Positions 33,673 through 42,618 of a DNA stretch of 64,000 nt are shown here, piece by piece. The DNA comes from DATBLE01 sp036555585 (GTDB lineage: Bacteria; Actinomycetota; Thermoleophilia; Gaiellales; Gaiellaceae): positions 62,001 through 126,000 of the forward strand of contig DATBLE010000024.1 in NCBI GenBank assembly GCA_036555585.1. The letters run 5' to 3'. The translations under genes and the position numbers were made by a program. Below the pieces are notes generated by a model. The model saw only the letters and a program-made list of their open reading frames with translations. It ran no database searches and was not told where the DNA came from. Position 1 is the first letter of the stretch, and each line of letters starts with the position of its first letter.

Positions 33673-34905
33673 ATGGACCGGGCGCAGAGCACGGAGCGGA
33701 TCGCACGCGACATCGAGACGCTCTCCGGCCCCGACTACACGCTCACGCACGAGGCGATCCGGCGGTACGCCTACACCGACGTCTACCGCAACACGCTTGC
33801 GTACTTCACCGGCGAGCTGGAGGCGCTGGGCTTCACGGTCGAGCAGGACCCGGTCGGAACCCTCTACGCCCGCAACCGCCCGAAGGGCGAGCCGGTGTTC
33901 GGGCTCGGCTCCCACTGCGACTCCAACCGGAACGGGGGCCGCTACGACGGGACGATGGGCGTCGTCACCGCGCTCGAGGTCTGCCGCCTGAACGAGGAGC
34001 TCAGCCTCGACCTGCCCCTGCAGCTGATCTCGTTCCTCGAGGAGGAGGGGTCCGGGTTCGGCCAGATGCTGCTCGGCAGCCGGATCACGGCGCAGCGGGT
34101 CGATGAGGAGGACCTCCGGGAGCGGTTCCGCGCGATCGACGACGGGCGCAGCTTCTGGGAGCACGCGGCCGAGGCCGGCTACGAGCCCGACAGGTGGCGC
34201 GAGTGCGCCCGCGTCCTCGACGACCTCACCGGCTGGATCGAGATGCACATCGAGCAGGCGCGCGTCCTCCAGGACACCGGCAACCGGATCGGCCTGGTCA
34301 CCGCGATCGCCGGCTACGTCCACGCCGACGTGCTCGTCCACGGCCGCGGCGACCACGCGGGTGCGACGCCGATGGACCTCCGCCTCGACCCCACCCTCCC
34401 GCTCGCGGAGACGATCGTCGAGCTCGAGCGTCTTGCGACGACCGCCGGGCAGGGGACCGTCGGAACCGTCGGCGAGATCGAGGTCGATCCGGGGCTGATC
34501 AACGCCGTCGCCGCCGAGGTGCGCTTCTCGCTCGACATCCGCGGGCCCGTCGACGACGCCTACCGCGGCGTCGCGAAGGAGATCGCCGCCTACGCCGAGA
34601 AAGCCGCGGAGCGGCGGGGGATGAGCGCCGACTATCGCGAGCGGCAGACGCTACCGGCGACGCCGATGGACGAGCGGATCGTCGCGGCGCTCGAGGAGGC
34701 GGCGAGCGCAACCGGCGAGCCGTTCGTCCGCATGCACTCGGGAGCGGCGCACGACACGATGTGCGTCGCCGACCGGGTGCCGACCGCGATGGTCTTCGTC
34801 CCGTGCAAGGACGGGATCAGCCACCACCCGGACGAGGACGCCGACCCGGCCGACGCGGCGTTGGCGGCCGAGATCATCCTGAACGCCGTTCGGGCGCTCG
34901 GCTAG
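33673..34905 (+). CDS. M20-family amidohydrolase (N-carbamoyl-L-amino acid / allantoate type), copy 2
   Basis: A protein of 410 residues. Motifs: GLGSHCDSNRNGGRYDGTMG (metal His and Asp), SFLEEEGSGFGQMLLGSR, GWIEMHIEQARVLQDTGNRI, and MHSGAAHDTMCVADRVPTAM near the end. It belongs to the same hydantoinase/carbamoylase branch as the gene at 19952 but is clearly diverged from it, so the pair may act on different ureides, such as N-carbamoyl amino acids and allantoate or ureidoglycolate. It is alone on its strand between two repeats and the convergent PPOX gene, with stops sharing CTAG. Confidence 0.87.
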   Translation: MDRAQSTERIARDIETLSGPDYTLTHEAIRRYAYTDVYRNTLAYFTGELEALGFTVEQDPVGTLYARNRPKGEPVFGLGSHCDSNRNGGRYDGTMGVVTALEVCRLNEELSLDLPLQLISFLEEEGSGFGQMLLGSRITAQRVDEEDLRERFRAIDDGRSFWEHAAEAGYEPDRWRECARVLDDLTGWIEMHIEQARVLQDTGNRIGLVTAIAGYVHADVLVHGRGDHAGATPMDLRLDPTLPLAETIVELERLATTAGQGTVGTVGEIEVDPGLINAVAAEVRFSLDIRGPVDDAYRGVAKEIAAYAEKAAERRGMSADYRERQTLPATPMDERIVAALEEAASATGEPFVRMHSGAAHDTMCVADRVPTAMVFVPCKDGISHHPDEDADPADAALAAEIILNAVRALG

Positions 34906-35393
34906 CCGGAGGCGCCGTCGGCCGCGCGGACCAGCTCCTCGACGGCGCTCGGGATCCTCGTCTCGAAGTCGAGGATCTTGGCCCACGTCGGCGTGATCTC
35001 GATCCGCGCCATCTGCCTGTACAGGCGGCGCACCCCGGCCTCCCACTGCGCGAACTCCGTTCCGGTGGTGCGCCTGCCGATCTCCAGGAACTCGTCGGGA
35101 ATCCCCTCGACGAGCTCGACCGCCGCAGTGCCGCGTACGAGCAGGACGTTCGGAGGGAAGGCCTCGGTGTCGATCGTCACGGCGACGCGGGGATCCTCGC
35201 GAAGGGCCGGCACCTTGGCCGCATTGGTCGCCGTGCAGACGACGAAGGTCGCACCGTTCCAGAAATAGCCGATCGGAATCACACGCGGCGCGCCGTCGCG
35301 CCCGGTGTAGGCGAGACGCATCAGGTTCTTCGCCTCGTACAGGCGCGACGCGACAGGGTCGGAGAGCACCGCGCGGAGGTCGGCTGCGTTCAT
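34902..35393 (-). CDS. Pyridoxamine-phosphate-oxidase-like FMN/F420 split-barrel protein
   Basis: A protein of 163 residues: NLMRLAYTGRDGAPRVIPIG then YFWNGATFVVCTATNAAKVP, ALREDPRVAVTIDTEAFPPN, and VLLVRGTAAVELVEGIPDEF. This is the split-barrel flavin-binding fold used by PNPOx-like and F420-dependent reductases. Its role is unknown. ATG 35393 lies 10 bases after the aconitase-family gene ends, so it is probably the last gene of that operon. Confidence 0.82.
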   Translation of the reverse strand: MNAADLRAVLSDPVASRLYEAKNLMRLAYTGRDGAPRVIPIGYFWNGATFVVCTATNAAKVPALREDPRVAVTIDTEAFPPNVLLVRGTAAVELVEGIPDEFLEIGRRTTGTEFAQWEAGVRRLYRQMARIEITPTWAKILDFETRIPSAVEELVRAADGASG

Positions 35394-35403
35394 GGCCGCC
35401 GGG

Positions 35404-37341
35404 CTACCCGCCCGGCTTCACGGGCAAACGGGCTTGCTCGCGCGCGTAGGCGATCAAGCCCCCGGCGAGCAGGATCGCCCGCTCGCGGGCGCTCAGCTCG
35501 AGACCGAGCCGCACCTCGCCGTGCGGCGTCGAGGCCGCGACCTCGCGCTCGCCCGAACGGACGGCCGCGGCCAGGCCCTCGATCCGCCACTCGTCTCCCT
35601 CCTCGATGCGCGGCTCGCCCTCGAGCACGAGCGGCGGGATCGCCTGCGCGATCAGGTTCGTGCGGTGGATGCGGGCGAAGCTCCTCGCGACGATCGCCCG
35701 GACGCCGAGATGCAGCGCCGCGAAGGCCGCCTGCTCGCGCGACGAGCCCTGGCCGTAGTTGTGGCCGCCGACGACGATCCCGCCGCCCCAGGCCTCGGCC
35801 CGCGCCGGGAACTCCGGGTCGAAGCGCTTGAACATGTGCCGAGCGCAGGCGGGGATGTTCGACCAGATCGCCACGCCGAGCACGCCGTCCGGCGCCATGT
35901 CGCCGGTGGAGACGTCGTCGGGGACGACGATCAGCACGCGCCCGGCGACCTGCTCGGGCACGAGCGAAGGCGCGGGCGGCGGCACGATGTTCCTCCCCTT
36001 CACCAGCTCGACTCCGCGCCCGTCGACCGGCGGGTGGACGATCTGCCGGTCGTCGAGCGCCGGATCTCCCGGTGGCGGCTCGAGCGCCGGTAGCTCGCCC
36101 AGCTCCCGCGGGTCGGAGATCTCGCCGCGCAGCGCCGTCGCCGCCGCGGTCGCCGGCGAGCAGAGGTAGACCTGGTCGCCGGGCGTGCCGCTGCGGCCGG
36201 GGAAGTTGCGGTTGAAGGTCCGCACCGAGACCGCGCCCGAGGCCGGAGCCTGGCCCATGCCGATGCAGGGGCCGCACGCGGGCTCGAGCATGCGCGCGCC
36301 CGCGCCCACCAGGTCCGAGTAGACGCCGGCCCGCACGATCGTGTCGAGGATCTGCCGGGAGCCGGGCGTCACGGTGAGGTCGAGGTCCGGATGCACCGTG
36401 CGCCCCCGAAGGACGGCGGCGACGACCGCGAGGTCCTCGAACGACGAGTTGACCGAGCTGCCCACGCACACCTGCCTCGTCGCCGTGCCGGCCGCCTCGC
36501 GCACGGGCACGACGTTGCCCGGCGACGACGGCAGCGCGATCAGCGGCTCGAGCTCACCGAGGTCGATCGTCTCCTGCTCCTCGTACTCGGCGCCGGGATC
36601 GGCGGCGAGCTCGACGAACTCGTCCTCCCGTCCCTGGCCCGCCAGCCACTCCCGGGTCCGCTCGTCGCTGGGGAAGATCCCCGTCGTCGCGCCCGTTTCC
36701 ATGACCATGTTGCAGATGGTTCCGCGGTCGGTGGCGCTCAGCGTCGCCACCCCGTCGCCGTGGAACTCGAAGATCCGGCCGCGGCCGCCGCGCACGCCGC
36801 GCCGCCGGAGCAGCTCCAGCACCACGTCCTTCGACTGCACCCATGCCCCCAGCCGGCCGCGCAGCTCCACCCCGACCACGACCGGCCGCTCGACCACATA
36901 CGGACGTCCGCCCATCGCCACGGCGACCTCGGTTGCCCCGGCGCCGATCGCGAGCATGCCCAGCGCGCCCGCCATGGTCGTGTGGCTGTCCGCGCCGACG
37001 AGCACCCACCCCGGGCGCGCGAACCGCTCCAGGTGCAGGTAGTGCGAGATCCCGTTCCCCGGGCGTGAGTAGAGCGCCCCGTAGCGCGCGGCCCAGCTGC
37101 GCAGGTACGCGTGGTCCTCGGGGTTCTTGTCGTCGAACTGGAGCGTGTTGTGGTCGACGTAGGAGACGGTCGTGACCGCGACCCGGTCGAGGCCGAGCTG
37201 CTCGAACTGGAGGCAGGCCATCGTGCCGGTCGCGTCCTCCAGCAGGATCTGGTCGACGCGCAGCTCGAGCTCCTCCTCGTCCGCGCCGCCGACCAGGTGC
37301 TCGGAGATGATCTTCTCCGTGAGCGTCCTCGCCCCGGCCAT
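35404..37341 (-). CDS. Aconitase/homoaconitase-family hydro-lyase with an altered cluster ligand
   Basis: A protein of 645 residues that joins the LeuC-like and LeuD-like (swivel) halves. Landmarks: YVDHNTLQFDDKNPEDHAYL, GADSHTTMAGALGMLAIGAG, ACGPCIGMG (Cys about 356 and 359) and GHNYGQGSSREQAAFAALHL in the swivel domain. The third cluster Cys is normally in a GSCTN/GSCVN motif; here it reads GSSVNSS, with Ser at about 296 and a Cys four residues earlier. Activity or cluster geometry may differ. Likely substrates are C4-C7 hydroxy-di- or tricarboxylates. It is followed by the PPOX gene. Confidence 0.85.
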   Translation of the reverse strand: MAGARTLTEKIISEHLVGGADEEELELRVDQILLEDATGTMACLQFEQLGLDRVAVTTVSYVDHNTLQFDDKNPEDHAYLRSWAARYGALYSRPGNGISHYLHLERFARPGWVLVGADSHTTMAGALGMLAIGAGATEVAVAMGGRPYVVERPVVVGVELRGRLGAWVQSKDVVLELLRRRGVRGGRGRIFEFHGDGVATLSATDRGTICNMVMETGATTGIFPSDERTREWLAGQGREDEFVELAADPGAEYEEQETIDLGELEPLIALPSSPGNVVPVREAAGTATRQVCVGSSVNSSFEDLAVVAAVLRGRTVHPDLDLTVTPGSRQILDTIVRAGVYSDLVGAGARMLEPACGPCIGMGQAPASGAVSVRTFNRNFPGRSGTPGDQVYLCSPATAAATALRGEISDPRELGELPALEPPPGDPALDDRQIVHPPVDGRGVELVKGRNIVPPPAPSLVPEQVAGRVLIVVPDDVSTGDMAPDGVLGVAIWSNIPACARHMFKRFDPEFPARAEAWGGGIVVGGHNYGQGSSREQAAFAALHLGVRAIVARSFARIHRTNLIAQAIPPLVLEGEPRIEEGDEWRIEGLAAAVRSGEREVAASTPHGEVRLGLELSARERAILLAGGLIAYAREQARLPVKPGG

Positions 37342-37357
37342 GCACGGAGCCTAATCC

Positions 37358-38230
37358 GTGGGCGCCGTCCTCTTCGCGGGGCTCGCGGGAGCCCTGTTCG
37401 GCGTCTTCGCGGTCGTCATCCGCCAGGGCCTGCAGCGCGGCGGCGACCCGGAGCTCGGAGCGGTGGTCGTCACCGGGATCGGAACCGTGATCTCGGCCCT
37501 GCTCGCGATCCGCTCGATCGCGGCGGGCGAGGTGCACGTCGGCGACCTCTGGCCGTTCCTGCTGATCGGCGGGCTCGTGCCCGGCGTGACGCAGATCCTG
37601 TTCATCGTCGCGATCCGCGACATCGGCCCGTCGCGCGTCGCGATCCTGATCGGGACGGCGCCGCTGATGTCGGTCGGGATCGCGCTCCTGTTCCTGGACG
37701 AGCCGTTCCAGCCGTTGCTCGTGCTCGGCACCGTGCTCGTGGTGGCCGGCGGAGCCGCGCTTGCCCGCGAACGGGCGCGACCCGAGCACTTCCGGGCGTT
37801 CGGCATCGTCCTCGCCCTCACCTGCGCCGCGCTGTTCGCCGTCCGCGACAACGTCGCCCGCTGGGCGGCCCGCGACACGCATCCGCCGGCGCTGGCCGCG
37901 TCGACCGCAGCGCTCGCCGGCTCGTTCCTCGTCGTGCTCGCCTGGGTACTGATCCGGCGCCGCGCGTCCTTCCACCATCACCTCCGTGCGGCGCTGCCGG
38001 CCTTCGCGCTCGCCGGCGTCACGCTCGGCTTCGCCTACTCCAGCCTCCTGGAGGCGTTCGACCGCGGCCGCGTGTCGATCGTCGCGCCGCTGAACGCGAC
38101 GCAGTCGCTGTGGGCGGTGTTCTTCGCCGCGCTGATGATCGGGCGCCACACGGAGCGGATCGGCCCGCGTCTCGTCGGAGCCGGCGTCCTGGTGGTAGCC
38201 GGCAGCGCGATCATCGGGATCGTGCGCTGA
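37358..38230 (+). CDS. EamA/DMT-family transporter
   Basis: A membrane protein of 290 residues with ten predicted segments in two EamA repeats (VLFAGLAGALFGVFAVVIRQ in the first; IVLALTCAALFAVRDNVARW in the second). The repeat ends carry the typical TAPLMSVGIALLFLDEP and PLNATQSLWAVFFAALM segments. Members export or import amino acids, nucleobases or metabolites. GTG 37358 is used. It is divergent from the aconitase-family gene and overlaps the convergent isopropylmalate-dehydrogenase-family gene by 20 bases. Confidence 0.88.
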   Translation: MGAVLFAGLAGALFGVFAVVIRQGLQRGGDPELGAVVVTGIGTVISALLAIRSIAAGEVHVGDLWPFLLIGGLVPGVTQILFIVAIRDIGPSRVAILIGTAPLMSVGIALLFLDEPFQPLLVLGTVLVVAGGAALARERARPEHFRAFGIVLALTCAALFAVRDNVARWAARDTHPPALAASTAALAGSFLVVLAWVLIRRRASFHHHLRAALPAFALAGVTLGFAYSSLLEAFDRGRVSIVAPLNATQSLWAVFFAALMIGRHTERIGPRLVGAGVLVVAGSAIIGIVR

Positions 38231-39272
38231 GTTCGGCGGCGCGGGCCGCGATCGCCTCGCCGACCTCGCGCGTCGAGGCGTCGCCGCCGACGTCGCGTGT
38301 CCGCGGGCCGTCGCGGCAGACGTCCTCGAGCGCGGCCATCAGCGTCCGCGACGCCTCCTGCTCGCCGAGGTGCTCGAGCAGCAGCGTCGCGCTCCAGATC
38401 GCTCCCGCCGGGTTCGCGATCCCCTGCCCTGCGATGTCCGGCGCCGAGCCGTGCACCGGCTCGAACAGGCCGGGTCGGTCCGTGCCCGGTGCGACGTTCG
38501 CGCTCGCCGCCATGCCCATGCCGCCCTGGATCGCGGCCGCCAGGTCGGTGAGGATGTCGCCGAACAGGTTCGACGCGACCACCACGTCGAGGCTCGCGGG
38601 GTCGCGCACCATCCGCGCCGCGAGGGCGTCGACCAGGACGCGTTCGTAGCGGACGCCGGGAAACGCGCCGGCGACCTCCTCCGCGACCTCGTCCCAGAGC
38701 ACGTATCCGTAGCGCGACGCGTTCGACTTGGTCGCGCTGGTGACCACGCCGCGCCGACCTTCGGCCAGCTCGAACGCGTGGCGGAGGATCCGCTCGACCC
38801 CGGTTCGGGTGAAGACGCTCGTCTCGATGCCGACCTCGGACGGGAGCCCCTGGTGCGCCCGGCCCCCGATGCCGGAGTACTCGCCCTCGGTGTTCTCGCG
38901 CAGGAAGAGCATGTCGACGTCCGCCGGGCCGCGGCCGGCGAGCGGGCCGGGGATGCCCTCCAGCAGCCGCACCGGGCGCAGGTTCGCCCACAGGTCGAGC
39001 CGCTGGCGGAGCTCGAGGATCAGTCCCCAGAGCGAGACGTGATCGGGGACGGACGGGTCGCCGACCGCCCCCATCAGCACCGCGGCGTGGCCGTCGAGCG
39101 CCTCGCGCCAGTCCTCCGGCATCATCCGGCCGTGCTCGTGCCAGTGCGCGGAGCCCCAGGGAAGCTCGATCCACTCGATCCCGGCGCCGAGCGCGTCGAC
39201 CGCCCGCCGCGCCTCTGCGATCACCTCCGGCCCGACCCCGTCGCCGGGGAGGAGCGCGATCCGCTTCGTCAC
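38211..39272 (-). CDS. Isocitrate/isopropylmalate dehydrogenase family enzyme
   Basis: A NAD-dependent beta-decarboxylating dehydrogenase of 353 residues: KRIALLPGDGVGPEVIAEAR, FLRENTEGEYSGIGGRAHQG, TSATKSNASRYGYVLWDEVA, VVVASNLFGDILTDLAAAIQ and LFEPVHGSAPDIAGQGIANP. It most resembles 3-isopropylmalate, tartrate or D-malate dehydrogenases. It is the last gene of an operon with dihydropyrimidinase and an isochorismatase-fold amidase, coupled by a GTGA overlap, so a catabolic hydroxy acid is more likely than leucine synthesis; inference. Confidence 0.87.
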   Translation of the reverse strand: MTKRIALLPGDGVGPEVIAEARRAVDALGAGIEWIELPWGSAHWHEHGRMMPEDWREALDGHAAVLMGAVGDPSVPDHVSLWGLILELRQRLDLWANLRPVRLLEGIPGPLAGRGPADVDMLFLRENTEGEYSGIGGRAHQGLPSEVGIETSVFTRTGVERILRHAFELAEGRRGVVTSATKSNASRYGYVLWDEVAEEVAGAFPGVRYERVLVDALAARMVRDPASLDVVVASNLFGDILTDLAAAIQGGMGMAASANVAPGTDRPGLFEPVHGSAPDIAGQGIANPAGAIWSATLLLEHLGEQEASRTLMAALEDVCRDGPRTRDVGGDASTREVGEAIAARAAELSARSR

Positions 39273-39922
39273 ACGCCGGCGCCGACCGCCGCCGGCACGC
39301 TCTCGACGTACTCGAGCACCTCGTCGAGCGGGACGACGTCCGCGTACTTCGCCTGGATGTCGAACAGGTTCGCCTCGTGCGGGGCCTGCGCCCGGTCGCC
39401 GACGCACTCGCGGGGGACGAGCGTCGGGTAGCCGTACTGGAGCAGGTCGATCGCGGTCGCGCGGATGCAGCCGCTCGTGGTCGCGCCGCAGAGGATCACC
39501 GAGTCGATCCCCTGCGAGACCAGGATCGCCGGCAGGTTCGTCCCGAAGAACGCGGACGCGCCCTTCTTGAGCACGATCGTCTCGTCCTCGCGCGGCTCCA
39601 GCCGGGGGTCGATCTCGACCCAGCGTCCCCCGACCTGGAGATCGCCGAGCGAGGGCACCTTCTGCAGCCAGAGGCCTCCGTCCTTCAGGCTCGGCTCGTA
39701 GCCGATCGTGGTGAAGATCACCGGCAGTCCCTTCGCGCGGGCGGCGTCGAGCAGCCGCCTCGTCGCCTCGACCTCGGCGGTCATGTCGGCGCCGAGGGTG
39801 CACTCCGGGTCGGTGAACCCGCAGCTGAAGTCGACGACGAGCACGGCGGGGCGCGACCCGAGCGTCACCCGCTGCCCGAGCCGCGCCGCCGCGTAGACCT
39901 GCTTGGCCTGCTCGTCGCTCAC
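39269..39922 (-). CDS. Isochorismatase-fold amidohydrolase (N-carbamoylsarcosine amidase-like)
   Basis: A cysteine hydrolase of 217 residues with the Asp-Lys-Cys triad: Asp about 31 in LVVDFSCGFTD, Lys about 120 in VLKKGASAFFGTNL, Cys about 152 in CGATTSGCIRATAIDLLQYG. This is the N-carbamoylsarcosine amidase/maleamate amidase pattern. GTG 39922 shares GTGA with the stop of the dihydropyrimidinase gene, and its own stop overlaps the start of the dehydrogenase gene. Position after a hydantoinase suggests it cleaves the carbamoyl product to an amino acid plus ammonia and CO2. Confidence 0.88.
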   Translation of the reverse strand: MSDEQAKQVYAAARLGQRVTLGSRPAVLVVDFSCGFTDPECTLGADMTAEVEATRRLLDAARAKGLPVIFTTIGYEPSLKDGGLWLQKVPSLGDLQVGGRWVEIDPRLEPREDETIVLKKGASAFFGTNLPAILVSQGIDSVILCGATTSGCIRATAIDLLQYGYPTLVPRECVGDRAQAPHEANLFDIQAKYADVVPLDEVLEYVESVPAAVGAGV

Positions 39923-41334
39923 GCGGGAACCCTCTCCGCCGAGCCGAGCTGCTCGCCGACGCGCGCGCGCTTGACGAACTGGCCCGCGCCGGGCTCGGCG
40001 ACGAGCTCGTCGTTCTCGACGATCGTCTGGCCGCGGACGAGCACGGCCTGCGGCGCGCCGGTCACCTTCGTGCCCTCGAACAGGCTGTAGTTCACGTTCG
40101 AGTGGTGGTCCTTCGCCGAGATGGTCAGCGACTTCTCGGGATCCCAGACGACCAGGTCGGCGTCGCTGCCGACGGCGATCGTGCCCTTCCGCGGGTAGAG
40201 GCCGAACCGCTTGGCCACGTTCGTCGAGGTCAGCTCGACGAAGCGGTTCATCGAGATCCGCCCCGTTCGGACGCCGAACTCGTGCAGCATGTGCAGCCGG
40301 TTCTCGATCCCCGGGCCGCCGTTCGGGACGACCTGGAAGTCGCGGCCGTTGATCCCCTTCTGCTCGGGCCAGTTGAACGGGCAGTGGTCGGTGGAGACGA
40401 CCGAGAGAACGTCGTTCTGGAGCGCCTTCCACAGGTGCTCCTGGTGCTCCTTCGGCCGCGGAGGAGGCGTGTAGATGTACTTCGCGCCCTCCCAGTCCGG
40501 CTTCTCCAGCGCGGTTTCGTCCACGAACAGGTACTGGGTGCAGGTCTCGCCCCAGACGTCCCAGCCCTTCTCGCGGGCGAGCTGGATCGGCTCGACCGAC
40601 GGCTGGCAGGAGACGTGGACGACGTAGAGGGCGGCGTTCGCGACGCGGGCGAGCTGGATCGCGCGGTTGGTCGCCTCCGCCTCGGTCTCCATCGGCCGCG
40701 TGCGCGCGTGCCAGATCGGGTCGCCCTTGCCCTCGGCCACCGCCTCCTTGACGATCACGTCGATCGCGTCGCCGTTCTCGGCGTGCACCATCACCAGCCC
40801 GCCGGTCTCGTTCGCGACCTGCATGGTCTTGAAGAGCGTCTCGTCGTCGACCATGACGGCGCCCTTGTAGGCCATGAACAGCTTGTAGGAGGTGATCCCC
40901 TCGTCGGGCAGCTTGGCGAGCGCCTCGAGGCCGCCGCCGCCCTCGAGGTCGGTGACGCCGATGTGGAAGCCGACGTCGATCACCGGCTTGCAGCGCTCGA
41001 TCTTCTCGAAGTAGTTCTCCAGCGCCTGCGGGAACGGCGTGCCCGGCGCCTGCATGCAGAAGTCGACCAGCGAGGTCGTGCCGCCGAATGCGGCCGCCGT
41101 GGTGCCCGACGTGAAGTCGTCGCACGTCGTCGTCCCGCCGAAGAACATCTCGATGTGCGTGTGCGGGTCGATCGCCCCCGGGATCACGTACTTCCCGGCT
41201 GCGTCGATCACCTTGTCGGCATCGACGTCGAGCGACTGGCCGATCGTGGTCACGGTGCCGTTCTCGGCGTAGATGTCGCCGACGTAGTCGTCGGACGCGG
41301 TCACGATGCGCCCGCCCTTGATCAGCACGGACAT
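39919..41334 (-). CDS. hydA: Dihydropyrimidinase / D-hydantoinase
   Basis: A cyclic-amide hydrolase of 471 residues with the binuclear metal site intact: His about 58 and 60 (DPHTHIEM), carboxylated Lys about 151 (SYKLFMAYKG), His about 184 (MVHAENGD), His about 240 (YVVHVS), Asp about 316 (STDHCPF). It opens dihydrouracil or 5-substituted hydantoins to N-carbamoyl acids. ATG 41334 has GGAGG 8 bases upstream. A perfect TTGTATACAA palindrome 32 bases upstream is a probable regulator site. Downstream enzymes in the same operon should process the carbamoyl product. Confidence 0.93.
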   Translation of the reverse strand: MSVLIKGGRIVTASDDYVGDIYAENGTVTTIGQSLDVDADKVIDAAGKYVIPGAIDPHTHIEMFFGGTTTCDDFTSGTTAAAFGGTTSLVDFCMQAPGTPFPQALENYFEKIERCKPVIDVGFHIGVTDLEGGGGLEALAKLPDEGITSYKLFMAYKGAVMVDDETLFKTMQVANETGGLVMVHAENGDAIDVIVKEAVAEGKGDPIWHARTRPMETEAEATNRAIQLARVANAALYVVHVSCQPSVEPIQLAREKGWDVWGETCTQYLFVDETALEKPDWEGAKYIYTPPPRPKEHQEHLWKALQNDVLSVVSTDHCPFNWPEQKGINGRDFQVVPNGGPGIENRLHMLHEFGVRTGRISMNRFVELTSTNVAKRFGLYPRKGTIAVGSDADLVVWDPEKSLTISAKDHHSNVNYSLFEGTKVTGAPQAVLVRGQTIVENDELVAEPGAGQFVKRARVGEQLGSAERVPA

Positions 41335-41349
41335 GCGGTCTTCCTCCCT

Positions 41350-42618
41350 CTACTCGGCGGTGTCGGTTGTATACAAGACTTCTCCGGAAGCGGCGTCAAC
41401 CGGCCTCCGCTCGTGCCAGTCGGTCGCCTGCTGGAAGGCCTGGGCGGCGGCGAGCGTGAGCCCGTCCTCGCCCGAGCGGCCCGTCAGCGCCAGGCCGACG
41501 GGCAGGCCGCCGACGAGGCCGCACGGCACGACGGTGACCGGGAGCCCGAGCAGCGCGGCCGGCGAGTTGTACGGCATGATCAGCAGGCGGTAGTCGCCCG
41601 GGATCGCGTCCAGGCGCGGCGCGACGATCGGCATCGCCGGCGCGACGAGCAGGTCGACGCCGGCGAGCCCGCGCTCCCATTCCGTGCGGACCCACCGTCG
41701 GGCCCGCAGGCCCGTGAGGTGCGACCGCGCCGGCAGCAGCAGCCCGGCCAGCAGGCGCGCCCGGACGTCGGGGCCGTAGTCGGCGAGGCGGGTGCGCAAC
41801 CACCCGAGGTGGGCAGCTGCCGCCTCGGGAAGCATGACGAGCTGCGTGATCGTCGCGATCTCGTCGAGCAGCGGCAGCTCGACGAGGACGTGCTCTCCGG
41901 GCAGCGCGCGGGCCGCTTCCTCGCAGGCGGCCGCGACCGCCGGGTCGGCCTGCTCGAACAGGCTGGTGACGAACCCGATCCGCCGCACGGCGCCCCCCGC
42001 GAGCGACCGCCCGGCCATGATCTCCAGGGCGCGCCGGCACTCCTCGGCGGTGCGTGCGAGCGGCCCGACGGCGTCGAGCGTCCACGCCACCGGCACGACG
42101 CCGCCGACGGGGACGAGACCCGCGGTGGGGCGGTGGCCCGTGACTCCGCAGAACGCGGCCGGAATCCGGATCGAGCCGGCGGTGTCGGTGCCGAGCGCGA
42201 CGTCGACGAGCCCGGCCGCGACGGCTGCGGCGCTGCCGCCGCTCGAGCCTCCCGTCGTGCGCTCCGGATCCCACGGGTTGCGGGCCGGCCCGAAGTGAGG
42301 GCTGTTCGTGAGCGCGCCGAACGCGAACTCGTGCGTGTTGAGCTTGCCGACGATCGCCGCGCCGGCCGCCCGGAGCCGGGCCACGCACTCGGCGTCGCGC
42401 TCGGGCACGCGATCGAGGACCTTCGACGCGGCCGTGGTCGGCATGCCCGCCACGTCGATCACGTCCTTGACGCCGACGCGCCAGTTAACCGTGCCAGGCA
42501 CGGTTAAGGCGGCTTCGCCGATTTCCCCTACGTGCAGGGTCTTTACGGTGCCAGGCACCGTTAAGACGTCCGCCTCCTCCTGGCGGTGGAGGAAGGCGTT
42601 GTAGGGGTCCAGCGTCAC
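41350..42618 (-). CDS. Amidase-signature hydrolase carrying two palindromic inserts
   Basis: A Ser-Ser-Lys amidase of 422 residues: Lys about 51 (GVKDVIDVAG), Ser about 125 (TTGGSSGGSAAA) and Ser about 149 (GTDTAGSIRIPA). The family includes AtzE, AtzF and other ureide or amide hydrolases. Its N-terminus is odd: LTVPGTV occurs at residues 19-25 and 38-44, each read from a GTGCCAGGCAC palindrome (42541-42565 and 42485-42507), where relatives usually have a short simple segment before RVGVKD. GTG 42618 shares GTGA with a small AtzG-like gene, as in AtzG-AtzE pairs. The 3' end carries the TTGTATACAA site of the next gene. Confidence 0.88.
   Translation of the reverse strand: MTLDPYNAFLHRQEEADVLTVPGTVKTLHVGEIGEAALTVPGTVNWRVGVKDVIDVAGMPTTAASKVLDRVPERDAECVARLRAAGAAIVGKLNTHEFAFGALTNSPHFGPARNPWDPERTTGGSSGGSAAAVAAGLVDVALGTDTAGSIRIPAAFCGVTGHRPTAGLVPVGGVVPVAWTLDAVGPLARTAEECRRALEIMAGRSLAGGAVRRIGFVTSLFEQADPAVAAACEEAARALPGEHVLVELPLLDEIATITQLVMLPEAAAAHLGWLRTRLADYGPDVRARLLAGLLLPARSHLTGLRARRWVRTEWERGLAGVDLLVAPAMPIVAPRLDAIPGDYRLLIMPYNSPAALLGLPVTVVPCGLVGGLPVGLALTGRSGEDGLTLAAAQAFQQATDWHERRPVDAASGEVLYTTDTAE
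41367..41376. promoter_or_regulatory. TTGTATACAA operator, probable GntR-family site
   Basis: A perfect 10-base palindrome inside the last codons of the amidase gene and 32 bases upstream of the dihydropyrimidinase start. A near copy (TTGCATACAA) precedes the deacetylase-fold gene at 62075. TTGTATACAA-like palindromes are typical targets of FadR-type GntR regulators. Confidence 0.55.
42485..42507. repeat. In-frame palindrome in amidase gene, copy A
   Basis: Perfect 11-base arms TTAACCGTGCC (42485-42495) and GGCACGGTTAA (42497-42507) around one base. On the minus strand it encodes LTVPGTV (residues 38-44 of the amidase). Confidence 0.88.
42541..42565. repeat. In-frame palindrome in amidase gene, copy B
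   Basis: Arms CTTTACGGTGCC and GGCACCGTTAAG with one mismatch around a single central base (42553). It encodes LTVPGTV (residues 19-25). Its centre is 57 bases from the centre of copy A. Confidence 0.85.

Noticed and set aside
38211..38230. Overlap of the EamA transporter gene and the isopropylmalate-dehydrogenase-family gene as a sign of a misplaced end
   Set aside because: Both 3' ends keep plausible final residues, and convergent overlaps of 3-20 bases are common here (for example at 32256, 34902 and 46403).
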